64,000 nt of DNA from Fragilariopsis cylindrus CCMP1102. Taxonomy: Eukaryota > Bacillariophyta > Bacillariophyceae > Bacillariales > Bacillariaceae. Shown piece after piece: positions 20,716 to 31,413 of the stretch. A program made the position numbers and the translations under genes. Where the stretch lies: the NCBI GenBank assembly GCA_900095095.1, contig FMBT01000449.1, positions 1 through 64,000 of the forward strand. The letters are read 5' to 3'. Each line of letters opens with the position of its first letter. Position 1 is the stretch's first letter. Under the pieces are notes generated by a model, which was not told where the DNA came from, ran no database searches, and was given only the letters and a program-made list of their open reading frames with translations.

Positions 20716-20824
20716 GTGCTATATTAGAAACAAAGAATAGATAAAATAATGTGAGTGTACGACGTGGAGTATCATAATATTATACGATGAATCAATACTT
20801 GCGTACCTCTGATGTAATGATGAT

Positions 20825-21350
20825 CGAACGTGCTTTACGTCAATGGGCACAGTTAATTGAAGTGGCGTCTGCGATAGTTGTTGATGATTGAATACCGTAT
20901 TTGCGTCTCCGATACTCGTCTCCGATACTGTAAGATTGATGAACGTTCTTTACGTCAATGGGCACAGTTAATTGAAGTGTACTGTACGTCACTTGTTGAT
21001 TGATTGATTAACGTATTGCCGATGCGTCACCTGTTCTTTGTGCGAAGCGAACGTGCTTTACGTCAATGGGCACAGTTAATTGAAGTGGCGTCTGCGTCGC
21101 TTGTTGACACTTGAATACCGTATTTGCGTCTCCGATACTGGAAGATTGATTGAATACTGTATTGCCGATGGATCGTCTATTTGCGAACGTGCTTTTCGAT
21201 TCGTTTATATAGCCCCTCGTGCGTCACTTGTTGATGATTGAATACTGTATTGCCGATGGAACGTTTGCGAACTTTCTTTACGATTCGATCGATTCTTATG
21301 AACCTCTGTTGTGCGTCACCTGTTCTATGTGCGATGCGATGGATTGAATA
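20825..21350. repeat. Subterminal repeat array of the transposon
   Basis: Units of about 108-136 bases begin GAACGTGCTTTACG or GAACGTTCTTTACG (20826, 20941, 21049) or more diverged GAACGTGCTTTTCG (21185). The first three carry CAATGGGCACAGTTAATTGA and all share ATTGAATACCGTATTTGC-like or TGTATTGCCGATGG segments. The array continues beyond the nested element at 21943. It lies upstream of the transposase start, so it may contain transposase binding sites, the transposase promoter, or both. Confidence 0.8.
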
Positions 21351-21360
21351 GTAGTGTTAA

Positions 21361-21941
21361 CAGCTTTCAAGCTATAAGGTATTTTGCGCGTATTTTACAC
21401 GTGTTAAAAACACGCGATAATTTCCATGTAAAATTTTCAAAAAAAAATGAAAAACTTTCGCGGCTGATAATAATTTAAATATTCGACCAAATTAATACAG
21501 ATTTAACGCACGTAAGAATCGAACCCATGCCTATTAGGTGAGACCGGTGAGGCTTTGCCAACTCTACCACATCGGTAGTTACATTGATTCGTACATGTTT
21601 AAAAATATTTTGAGTATTTATTAAATAAAAAATCGCGCAGAAATCCACTTAGAATATTCCACACGCTTTTACACGTGCCGGATTCAATCCCCAACGGTCA
21701 CCGCGAATACTCAATAGGTTCTGGTCACAAAATAATTTTTTTGGGCTTATTACAGCGTAGGTGCGGCCCATACAAACCGATCGGAGCGTATTTCCACCTA
21801 ATAAGAAAGCACGCGCCCTTGATCGGAGAGGTACTGTGTCTCAATAGGGGGGTATAAGTCAATTTTTTGAGGGAGAAACGCCCCAAACAAAAAAGGGGTT
21901 GTTTTTCATGCCCCATATATGGGGCAATAGCTTGAAAGCTG
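21361..21941. mobile_element. Nested 581-bp non-autonomous element with TTAA target duplication
   Basis: The element starts CAGCTTTCAAGCTAT (21361-21375) and ends with its exact inverse ATAGCTTGAAAGCTG (21927-21941). TTAA occurs immediately outside both ends (21357-21360 and 21942-21945). Removing it and one TTAA restores a unit of the surrounding repeat array (TTAATGGGCACAGTTAAATG against CAATGGGCACAGTTAATTGA), which shows it is an insertion. It has no long open frame. A TTAA duplication is typical of piggyBac-like elements, so it may be mobilised by such a transposase encoded elsewhere. That is inference. Confidence 0.85.
21503..21580 (-). pseudogene. tRNA-like sequence inside the nested element
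   Basis: On the minus strand TGGTAGAGTTGG fits the A-box consensus of RNA polymerase III promoters, and about 35 bases later GGTTCGATTCT fits the B-box apart from the last base. Spacing and length fit a tRNA. The acceptor and T-arm stems do not pair well, so it is probably a degenerate tRNA or a tRNA-derived SINE-like module, not a working tRNA gene. Confidence 0.4.
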
Positions 21942-22420
21942 TTAATGGGCACAGTTAAATGAAGTGGCGTCTGCGTCTGAAAGATTGATTGAATACTGTA
22001 TTGCCGATGGATTGTCTATTTGCGATTCGATAGATCAAATACTGTATTATGTGCTTTACGATTCGTCTTTAAAGCACCTCTGTTGTGGTCGATTGATTGA
22101 ATACCGTATTTGCGTCTCCGATTTATCGAATATTTGATATATCGGCGACCAATATTTTGCCGATTGGCTTCGGTTGACAAATTTGTCCGATGATGTAATT
22201 GAATGATAGTTATTATCACGTTGTTTTGACAAAATCATTGTCGGTAAATTTGTCAACCGACACCAATCGGCAAAATCTTGCTCGCCAATTATCCAGTCGT
22301 GACCCATCCAGTCGTGAGTGACCCATCAATCACTACACGGGATCCACTACAGGCTATTTAGTCACGAGTCCCGGTAAAACCGATCTGGTGTGTTTCTTAT
22401 TGAGCGTGTATTTCTTAAAT

Positions 22421-22446
22421 GTGTATTTCTTATCGAGCGCATACTG
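22421..22446 (-). repeat. Right terminal inverted repeat of the Tigger-type element
   Basis: Read on the minus strand it begins CAGT and contains CGCTCGATAAGAAATACAC (22439-22421). It is followed on the plus strand by TA. Confidence 0.9.
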
Positions 22447-22448
22447 TA

Positions 22449-23898
22449 TTACTTTGGCTGTTCGAGAAAATAGGAGTTCTTCTTGCGCACTAAACACACT
22501 TCGTGTGAGAACTAATAACCTAACTTATTTATGTTTTAAGTTTAAAAAATCATAAAAGAAGAAATAATAATGCCCCTTTGATTCCTCCCCTTTCTTTTCC
22601 CTTTCTTTCCCCCCTATATCATGTTGTAATTATTTGTATCTTGATCACAACCAAGTAAGAAATACTATATCATGTATCTATATCGATATTTATATAAAAG
22701 CCACGATGCACAATGCCTGACTTTTAGTAAAATTTAGTAGAAGAAGACTTTACAGAGCTGGCAAGCTAGAGCACTAATGATGTACTCAGTTCAAAAAGCC
22801 CTCTCAAACTGAGATAATCATACACTAATGAGCTGAGCTTGCCTTGTTGAAAAATGAATTCAATGCATTCAGAAGGAAATGAATGCGCTACTATATAGAT
22901 ATAGATATAGATATATCTATATGGGGGAAGACACGATGATAAAATTATACCATTATTTCCGCTGATACTACAATAGTTGAAACCACAGTAACAAATCAAG
23001 CCTACTAGAAAAAATCTCCCAACACGGGGTTATGTGTGTGTATATCATTTTTATGAGTTGTCTGTTGTTGTTGCTGTTGCTGTTGCTGTTACTGTTGTTG
23101 TTGTTGTTGTTGTTGCTGCCATTGTTGAGAAATTGTAAGATAGTATTGATTGCTGGGTTATAAAAACTGTCCTTCCTTGCAGTCAATTCTCAACTCAAAA
23201 GTAGAACTAGAGACTCCCATTACTGTGTGTAGATTGTGTTTTTGAGCTGTTGTTGGTAAGCCTAAAGTAGTAATGGTTTGGTGTTACAATTTCAGTAGGC
23301 ACATGTACATATGATGTATAAAGGAAAATAGAACATAACAGAATGATTAAAAAAATGGTTGTTTTGTTTGCTGGTTGGGGTAAAGCACCAGTGAACTACT
23401 ATTGTTTCGTGTGATGATGATGTATTTTAATTCATTCCTTCGTGTTTAAAAGCATCAAATCTGCTGAAACAAACGCCATGTGGATCAAAGAGTCGCAACA
23501 GGACGAATAATAGACACTGTGTACTATATATAAACCAATTTATCATGCACGGTAGGGTACAAAACCTATCTGAACATTATTTTTTGCGTGCCATAAAATG
23601 TAATCGTGTTCAACTTAAATATTTTCTTAATGTTATCTTATAGTCCATCCTCTATATACAAGTGCATTTCATGCATTGGATATGGAACCTTTCCTTTAAC
23701 CGTTATCTTATAATCATATCTGCTATATACAAATGCTTTTCATGCAATCGCATTCTCTATATGCAGATACATTGTATGCATCGGATGGGGAATTTTTTTT
23801 ATATCTTATGTTATCGTCTAATCCCTCCTTTATATGCACATACATTTGTCATACAGTGGATAGGGCTTCCCGAGGACTAAATTGAAATCCTAGACTTT
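22449..23898. other. Intergenic stretch with degenerate repeats
   Basis: No gene is visible. A TTG/CTG triplet repeat lies near 23060-23115. Four degenerate copies of a unit with TATATACAA-TGC-TTTCATGCA followed by GGAT-GG occur across 23640-23870, each with TTATCTTA or TCTATAT nearby. A GATATA microsatellite lies near 22896-22920. Confidence 0.5.
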
Positions 23899-25068
23899 TC
23901 AATTGGCAAATTCGTTCTGATGAAATGTTTGATTTCCCCCTCTCTCCATTAGACGGTATTGCCTTCGTTGATACTTAATCCATGACGCTAATGTCTTATT
24001 AGCAAGATAATTGTAGGGAACATTACAGTGCTGATTTGTATCCTTGAATAACTTCAATTCTTGTATACGATCATCCCACGCAGTACTATGAGAATCCCAA
24101 ACGAAATTAAGAAGATGCAATGCCTCGATACGTTCTTCGGTCATGGTTGAAGGTTTACGTTCATGTAACAGCTTGTATTGGTATCGTTGACGTTTAATCC
24201 AACGAGCTAAACCCTTTTTAGACGCATCGTTATGATGGACTGAGGATCGACCGGTCTCCTTAAAGACAATTTTAAGCTCGTTGTACCTTTCATTCCATTT
24301 ATCTTTATGGTAGTCACGGATATTAACGCAGGTCACAGTTCTGTCTTCTTTGGTGACGTCCTCGTCGTCTGATGATACGGCAACGATGCCTTGAACGTTC
24401 TTCATAGGTGAATGAAGATCTTGATGAATGGTTTTCTCTTCGTTCAGGGCAATATAAACAGACCAATTCCTTTGATCAGAAGTGGTGGTCACAGAAGTGA
24501 ATTCAGTAGCAAGAACAACAATGGAAGCTTTTGTCGATGATGGGTGTAATACCATTGTCCCTCCTTCTTCTTGGTATGTATCAGTATTCGTAGTATCATA
24601 AGAATAATAGTACGAATCATCTTCAGGGAATGCTTCGAGTGGAACATCATCGTCTTCTTCGTCGGATGTTACTATCTTTTGTCCATCCGATCTGCTTGTA
24701 AAAACTTCCAATGGAATAGGTTCGAACGACGTAGCATCGGAACTAACTGGGTCGACAGTATGCCCTTTATTGTTAGCGTCAGAGTCGGAGGAGGCAATAT
24801 GGCTCATTTCTTCTTGTAGAATACTTGATAATAATGATGAGATGCTATCAGCACAATCATTATCATTATCGACCCCTCCTCCCTGAAAAATGTTTCCAAT
24901 CCAATCGAGGTGGATAAAGGATGACGAGTCTTCGTCAGGATATCCATCCCGCTTGAATTCCTGACCACCACCCAAATCAACACCCGGATCGTAAGAAACG
25001 GAAAACGAAAGATTCTTCGTATTCCTTTCGAAGCTGGGCATCGTTTTTTTCACGGATGTCATCATCAT
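23899..25068 (-). CDS. Helicase-associated-domain protein
   Basis: The 389-residue product ends in two helicase-associated (HA) domains, about residues 262-325 and 337-389. Each has the pattern W-x-x-x-x-x-E-L-K, then a central segment and W-I-K-x-Q-R-x-Q-Y (KGLARWIKRQRYQY and KTLASWIKYQRRQY). The HA domain, first noted next to bacterial helicases, is greatly expanded in diatoms, usually without a helicase. It is a small helical domain thought to bind nucleic acid, but its role in diatoms is unknown to me. The first ~250 residues are acidic and Ser/Thr-rich, probably disordered, which would suit a transcription-related protein. No helicase motif is present. No intron is needed. Confidence 0.8.
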   Translation of the reverse strand: MMMTSVKKTMPSFERNTKNLSFSVSYDPGVDLGGGQEFKRDGYPDEDSSSFIHLDWIGNIFQGGGVDNDNDCADSISSLLSSILQEEMSHIASSDSDANNKGHTVDPVSSDATSFEPIPLEVFTSRSDGQKIVTSDEEDDDVPLEAFPEDDSYYYSYDTTNTDTYQEEGGTMVLHPSSTKASIVVLATEFTSVTTTSDQRNWSVYIALNEEKTIHQDLHSPMKNVQGIVAVSSDDEDVTKEDRTVTCVNIRDYHKDKWNERYNELKIVFKETGRSSVHHNDASKKGLARWIKRQRYQYKLLHERKPSTMTEERIEALHLLNFVWDSHSTAWDDRIQELKLFKDTNQHCNVPYNYLANKTLASWIKYQRRQYRLMERGGNQTFHQNEFAN

Positions 25069-26936
25069 CGTTGATGATTAGGCTTGGAAATTAGGACGGT
25101 TTTGTAATACTGATATTTTTTATGAAACGGGAATTAAAAAAATAACCATATTCACTTACGGACTACAACCAACCATGAAAATAAATGTTCGAAATAGTTT
25201 GATTGGTGAAATATATACTGCACAGTATGCAAGTGTGCATACCACGGTATTAGAAAAGACAAGACTTGATTCATGTTACAGCATCTTTGTCACTATTGAT
25301 ACTCTCCGAATTTCTTATTTTAATGTCTCTCAAACGGTAACCCTCAAACTCTCATTCGAAGACAAAGGAACAAGAAGCCAAGAAGCTTGTGAATCATGAT
25401 GTGATCGAACTTCAAGAATCTGCAACTACTTAGTGAAATATACCAGGTCCTAAGTAGAAGAATCATCTGCATCTTCCTTCCCATTTTTATTACTAGTATG
25501 TGCGCGAGTTGCTTAAGCTACAGGGTGTCGAGTGAGTGAGTCACTCGTCGAGTAGTGAATCGTGATTCGCTTTTTCAATCTAGCGAGTTATCAGTGATCT
25601 TAAGCAAAAAATAGTTAGCAAACTAGAAGTATCGTTAGCTAGACCATTATTTACACTACTTAGCACAAAATAATAAATGATGATATTAATTAAGTCTTCA
25701 AGACTGACAAACCTATTGAGTGGTCACATCATGTTAAACAGTGACCATATCATTATGATCAATCCTATTGATTCTTTGAAGTTGTGCTTTTGCAGAATGC
25801 ATCATTGTCGCTTTCATGATGTGAATTGGTTAAAGGGTATTCTAAAAGACCCATCTACTATATGATGTCCCTTCCTTCACCAAACTATCACTCTTGATGG
25901 GTGTCTATTTACACAGTGTCATTATGTCAATTCTTATGTGAAAACAAAATGTCAAACCTATGGTAGAACAGTCATTGATCCCCCCTGAGATACAAAAGAA
26001 CAAACAACCATATGACTGTTGACTTTCTCTGAATAAAATATCAAATATGAATACAATGATAGGTGGTGATATAATATTATTATATATAAAATCATAAAAC
26101 CAAACTACAAAAACAATGGCAATCATAAGTTGGTGTGTAGGATAGAATGTCAAATCAATAACACAGAAATAGTAATGAAAAATGGAAAGAACAACATGCA
26201 AGGTATAATTTGCCTGATACATTAAAATATGACAAGTAGATCATACTATGAATCTGCTGTGAGCTTTAAAAACACAAAAAATCAAAAGATGAGCACTAAA
26301 AAAAGAAATGATGGAAAGCTCACCTTACATATTAGCACTGCGTTATCTGTAGTTGAAACTAAACCCTAACTCAATTCTTACTGCTACAATGTTGCAACTG
26401 AAAGTTAATACTTACAAAATGAGTGCAAACGTAATAATACGGTATGATGGAGGTATACTAGTAGATGGTTTTGTTACACAAGGTTAGTGCTGCAGAAGGG
26501 ACGAGACCAATTCCAGGCGAGGACCATAGAATAATTGGTAGTTAGTGCAAACAATTAATTACTGTAGATAGAATGTCGAAAAGGTAATTTTCTTCCTTAT
26601 TTTATATATTATGTATTATGTACAGAGAGTGGTGTATTATCACGAACAAACTTGTTCGCCTTTCTAATAGTAGACTGTCCTCAGGGTAAATTACAAGTAG
26701 TGACTTGCTTTATTCTTCACGGTGTATTCTATATCTCGTTTTAAACTTATAATTTAATTGGTGGTCACCACAATGAGGGTAAAAAAACAGTTCTATGGTT
26801 CATAATTTTGACGATGATGAGTGGTAACAGTATTGCGGTATGATACATTGTTGGAAGTTGGTAGTTGGTAGTCGCAAAGTAGGACCAGTAGTAGTGATTT
26901 GGACCATTATTTTATATTCGTGCTGTGTAATGATGT
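25069..26936. other. Intergenic stretch
   Basis: Only scattered short frames, none with recognisable protein character. A short GAGTGAGTGAGTCACTC palindrome-like motif lies near 25531. I see no gene, RNA gene or mobile element. Confidence 0.45.
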
Positions 26937-28298
26937 CTATAGATTGGTTCGTTTCAGAGTCCACATGCCGACATGATCTTCAATTAAAGATTTGTATCGA
27001 ATGTTTGAAAAGCCTCGGATATTATGCATTTGGCGATGGATGTTTTTCTGGTACTCGAGGACTGTGTCACGAAGGAAGGAAGAAACAAGCAAACAAGTAA
27101 GTCGTGGGATTCGATTCATTCTCAGCATATGACATCGGACAAACATACATGTAAGACAGCTGTATATCTAATTACACTTACCATACGGTTCGCCATCAAG
27201 CATCCCCTTTGAAGGCTTATAGTCGGTACTAATATCAATGACAGCAAGTGTACCCCCAGGCTGCAAGACACGATAGGCTTCTTTAAGAATCTTATCCCTA
27301 CCACCCTTCGGAGCTTCGTGGAATGCATACATGATGGTTACCAAATCGAAACTTTTACTAGGGAAGTTGGTCTTTTCAGCATTACCACGCGTAAACTTAG
27401 CCCTCTTGTTTCGAAATTTCTTTTGTCCTGGATTGATAGTACGTTTCATTGTTTTTATCTTTCTGAAATTTTTCGTGAAAAACGCGATAAGGGGTTTGAA
27501 AAAATCAACGTGATCTGTTAAAAATCCAGCCATATTGATCATTTCAGGAGATGTATCAACACCATAAACGAATTTGGAATCAGGGAAGGCATCTTGTAAA
27601 GCACGAGTAGAGACGCCAACACCACAGCACATATCTAGCACTTTTGCTGTTCTGATGTCGACCTTATTCGACTTGACCTTGTCGGACAGTTGTTTTGCCA
27701 CCTTTAACAGGGAAAGAAAAAAGAAGGAGAAGTCATATTCGTACGAATTAACGAAAATAGCGTACAAAAAGGGACGAGGAACAAAAGCAATGTAAGCAAG
27801 AGGATTATGGCAGTAAGGTTGTTTGTTTGTTCCAAATCGATCTCATTAAACTTGAGCTCATACATCATCGTCATTATTTAGAAGACTTACCATAGACCGA
27901 ACGTCTTGTCCATCATATGCTGCAACGTCAATGATCTTGGTAGCGATGGGGGCCAATGCAGCATGCAATGCACCTAACACGCCTATATTCCCGAATGTGT
28001 GAATACTAGGATTGTACCAGTATTCATGATGATCATTAACTAAATCAATCCCAGCCCAGCGTTTTCTTGTAACAGCACTACGGGCAGCATTTTCTGCCGA
28101 AATCTTCTTCCCAACCTCCTCAATTGTTGCATTATTGATGATAATACTTTCTTTTGTTGTTGGTTTCACAACAAAAGGAGATTTTAATCCAGTAGTTAGA
28201 CCGGTAGGATTTTCAGGAGCTCGAAAGGCATCGGTGCTGACAAGAGCAGCAGCTACCAAACACAAAAGAACGAAGAAGGTATTGCGGAGGAAGACCAT
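26937..28298 (-). CDS. Plastid-targeted class I methyltransferase
   Basis: A SAM-dependent methyltransferase of unknown substrate. Three exons join in frame: 28298-27891, 27701-27182 and 27061-26937, giving ~350 residues. The N-terminus is a hydrophobic signal peptide ending VSTDAF|RAP, the AF-type motif that marks diatom plastid presequences. The SAM-binding fold starts with motif I, VLDMCCGVGVSTRAL, and continues with YGVDTSPEMINMA. The later motif FDLVTIMYAFHEAP and the LQPGGTLAVIDIS strand follow the usual order. Between these lies a ~40-residue Lys-rich insert. The product probably acts in the plastid on a pigment, lipid, quinone or protein. The sequence does not say which. Both introns have GTAAGT donors. 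Confidence 0.85.
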
Positions 28299-30035
28299 GG
28301 TTTTTTATTACTTTTAAAGATGTCGTCTAAGAATGGAAACATGGAAAACGATGAAGAATGAAATCATAATATAAGCGAGATAAAAGGATGCATATTATAT
28401 CAAACGAGAATTTGGCAACAAACAACAAAAATGACGATACAAGCAACAAGAAACAGAGATCTAACTCGTCATCCTCTTCAGAAACATGATTAAACTATTG
28501 GACACACTTCTTTAATACGGTTGGTTGACCAGACACTCGTCGTATACATCACATCTGTTTCAAATACTTTTCGTACCTGTTATTTCAATTGATCGATCGA
28601 TTTTATTATTACAGAGGCAAGAATTATGAAACCTGTAGTTACTTATATTTTATTATTTTTGTTGAACGTTGTGGTGATGAGAATTGTACCACATCATAAT
28701 GAAAGATGGCGATGTTCGTTTGTATTCTTGTTACTACTTCTAGAAGTACTTTTCTTCTCCACAATTGTACAAATTCTCGTTTTGATGTTTTTATTTTTCT
28801 GATGAGGCTATGAGTCAAGGAGGGAACACGGGTGTTCGCCGATTGAGAATTATAAAGGATTGTGCGTGTCATTGGTGTCAATTTCGTCCGTACGTTCTTG
28901 TTATAATATATTGATTATGTATCATAAGTTTTTCCGTGACGTGTAAAGTAACCGTGTTGACATGCATAAAAGGGGAAAAGAACAAATCGGATGTCATTAT
29001 CGACGCATATTTCTAGTCATTAAACACTGTTTGTGTTTTGGACTGGAGTGGAAAGGGTTGTATTTTAGATCGGTCGACTCAGATTTCTTTATTTCCTTTA
29101 TTGCGATTGGCTCGTTATCGTGGGATTAGATTGATTTAGTTGACAGAATTTCTATCACGAAGAATTTAACGAGAATTCTGCATATAAAATTCCGAATTTT
29201 TCCTGAGTGATTGAGTCATTCCTGCGAGTTGTCGACGTATTTAGTTATTATTTGTTGACACATCAAACGACTTCTTCGACCCATACGACTCGTTCGATCC
29301 AAGCATGTTGAGGATATCCAAAAAATTTATTCAATTTGGTATTATATCCGGGTTATTAATGCGAAAGTCCATCGAAAGAAGGTCAAAATGACGTCGTTTC
29401 AATACGACCTTCCGTATCAGACTGTAAAGCATCGTCGTCAAATCCAAAGCTAAAACAGCGTATTAGGAAGCTGAAGATAACCAAGAAATGGAACTGATTG
29501 ATCACAGAAGAAACAAAGTAAAAGCTATCGATTGATCCGTTGAAATCGACGTATGTTTCCCTCAAAAATAAAACGGTTGTTTTTTGGTGCAATAAGTATC
29601 TATCTAGTGTGGACGACGACAGCACAACCACCAGCGTTAATTGTGGCACTCAATACTATTGACATCATCGAGATGTTTCGATCACCACGAAAAGTAGTAC
29701 GCGATGCGTACTTTTATGAGATCGCCATCGTTTACCGAATGTTATAAAATAAAAATTGACGTTGTTATTTTGTGTTTTAGGAGGAAACTGAAGTGAGGAG
29801 AGAAATAATGAATTTACTTTACGGTACCGAATGTTGACTAAGTTTTGATGATTCTGTGTGTTTTATTTGGCGCAACGATTTTCTTCGCTAAAACGTGACT
29901 CAAACACACATCTCAGTCTCGAATGAGATCTTCACAACCGCCACGATGAAATCAATCAATCAACCATCATCGATCATTCGGCTCGCCTATTACCTAGTAA
30001 GCTATTAACAAAATCTCCATCTACCGTCTAATGTA
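28299..30035. other. Intergenic region between divergent plastid-protein genes
   Basis: The methyltransferase (minus) and the PsbP-like gene (plus) are transcribed away from each other from this 1.7-kb stretch, and both products appear to go to the plastid. No gene is visible in it. Shared regulation is possible, but I see no defined element. Confidence 0.45.
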
Positions 30036-31115
30036 TTGACCTCATCATCTGCATTATCATCACATCACATCAACACCGTCCCGAGACAATATAATACAAT
30101 TATAGATTGCCGGATAGTCAATAATCAATACCCAAGAAGGATGAGAAACGTACACTTATACAGCAGGACTTCAATGCTGGTGGTGGTGTGTCAGATTCTA
30201 GTAATATTAGCGACGACGGCAATATCGGTATGTGCCTTTTCTCCTCCCCTCCTCAATCATGTATCGGCAGCGACGAAACCATCACGTGGTTGTAAGACGG
30301 ACTTGCCGATGACGATAATCGATAATGACCAAAAAACACTATCGACTTCAACAAGAAGAAATTGGGTCAATGGGATTATTGTAGCTGCCGTTACAACTAC
30401 TAGTACGTTGCTCTCGATACCTACTTTGGTTCGAGCAGATGATGATACATCTACAACCGCCGAAGTGGTAGTAGCAGTAGCAGTAGCAGCAACAGCAATA
30501 GCACCAGAACCTTTAGAAATGAAAGAATTTGTTGATCCCGCTGGACTGTTTTCATTACGTGTCCCTAAAGGATTTTTTACATTACGACGAACCGCAAAAG
30601 GAGATTTACCAGATAAGAAGACAGGAAAAGGTCGACGAGGTAGTAGTATATTTACTGCTGGTAATATGGCAAAAGCTGAAGTTATTGCAGTTGAACGATA
30701 TCCGACACGTGTACTACTTGAAGAAAATGGTATTGCAGCAACGGGAAATTTAGATTCATTTCCTAGTATTGGTAATCCCAAGGCGGTTGCTAATTTAATT
30801 ATTTTACGAAGAGAAAAGGATGCACCAAATAAAGGTTTAAGAGTATTAGATTCAATTGAAGTTACACCAGATGGGAAAGAATTGACGTTCCGGATTAAAA
30901 CAGAAATTGATGTACAAGATCCAGAATTATTGTTTGAACAAGAGGGTATTTCACAACTATTTCGAATTACAGTAGCGAAATGTTCATTAAATTCGGATGA
31001 TGGTAATCTTATGGCGATCTTTGCTAGTGCACTTGAACGAGACTTTACTAATGGAGTAGATGGTCCAGCATTAGTAGATTCGGTGAATTCTTTCCAAGCA
31101 ATGAAACAATCATGA
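30036..31115 (+). CDS. PsbP-like thylakoid lumen protein
   Basis: PsbP and its relatives act on the lumenal side of photosystem II or related thylakoid complexes. The frame gives 359 residues from 30036. An internal ATG at 30141 (residue 36) lies closer to a normal presequence and is a likely alternative start. A hydrophobic signal segment ends ISVCAF|SPP, the plastid AF motif. A second signal follows: a twin arginine in STRRNWVNG, a hydrophobic run, and a cleavage site after LVRA, as expected for Tat import into the lumen. The mature part opens FVDPAGLFSLRVPKGF, the usual PsbP-domain start, and ends with the SVNSFQAM strand-helix pattern. It is one of many PsbP-like paralogues of algae, and I would not assign it to PsbP itself. 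Confidence 0.85.
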   Translation: MTSSSALSSHHINTVPRQYNTIIDCRIVNNQYPRRMRNVHLYSRTSMLVVVCQILVILATTAISVCAFSPPLLNHVSAATKPSRGCKTDLPMTIIDNDQKTLSTSTRRNWVNGIIVAAVTTTSTLLSIPTLVRADDDTSTTAEVVVAVAVAATAIAPEPLEMKEFVDPAGLFSLRVPKGFFTLRRTAKGDLPDKKTGKGRRGSSIFTAGNMAKAEVIAVERYPTRVLLEENGIAATGNLDSFPSIGNPKAVANLIILRREKDAPNKGLRVLDSIEVTPDGKELTFRIKTEIDVQDPELLFEQEGISQLFRITVAKCSLNSDDGNLMAIFASALERDFTNGVDGPALVDSVNSFQAMKQS

Positions 31116-31413
31116 TGTTGATGTTGATGTTGATGTTGATAATGATGTGGTATGGAGAATCAATCAAGCTAGCTAGTCTACTCTCATTATTAAAAATAAT
31201 AATATATTATTAATAAAACGAAATCTACTACAAATCAGTCAATATACGCAGATTTCCCCCCTTAGAATCAATCAATCAATCATAAGGATGCAACTCACTG
31301 TCCAATTCTTTCCCAGGTCGCAGACCCAACACAAGATTTAAAGGTCTTAGTATTGAGCTACAAATGCTAAAGTTACAACTGTTACATTATTAAATTATTT
31401 AGGGATAATGTTT

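Larger units (their letters stand above)
17998..22446 (-). mobile_element. Tigger/pogo-type DNA transposon, complete
   Basis: The element is 4,449 bases long and starts CAGT at 17998 and ends ACTG at 22446. It is flanked on both sides by the dinucleotide TA (17996-17997 and 22447-22448), the target duplication of the Tc1/mariner-pogo group. The terminal inverted repeats share CGCTCGATAAGAAATACAC (18005-18023 and, inverted, 22421-22439), with two mismatches nearer the tips. A related GGTGTGTTTCTTAT motif follows inside each end (about 18040 and 22388). It carries one long transposase frame on the minus strand. A second element is inserted at 21361-21941, so the original transposon was about 3.87 kb. 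Intact ends and an open transposase suggest recent activity. Confidence 0.9.

Noticed and set aside
20337-20740. Long Leu/Pro-, Ala/Gly/Val- and Ser/Arg-rich frames overlapping the transposase start
   Set aside because: They are other-frame readings of the GCA/GTA triplet repeats that encode the Ala/Thr-rich N-terminus of the transposase.
27318-27521. Plus-strand frames of 60-67 codons inside the methyltransferase gene
   Set aside because: They lie wholly inside the second exon of the methyltransferase on the other strand.
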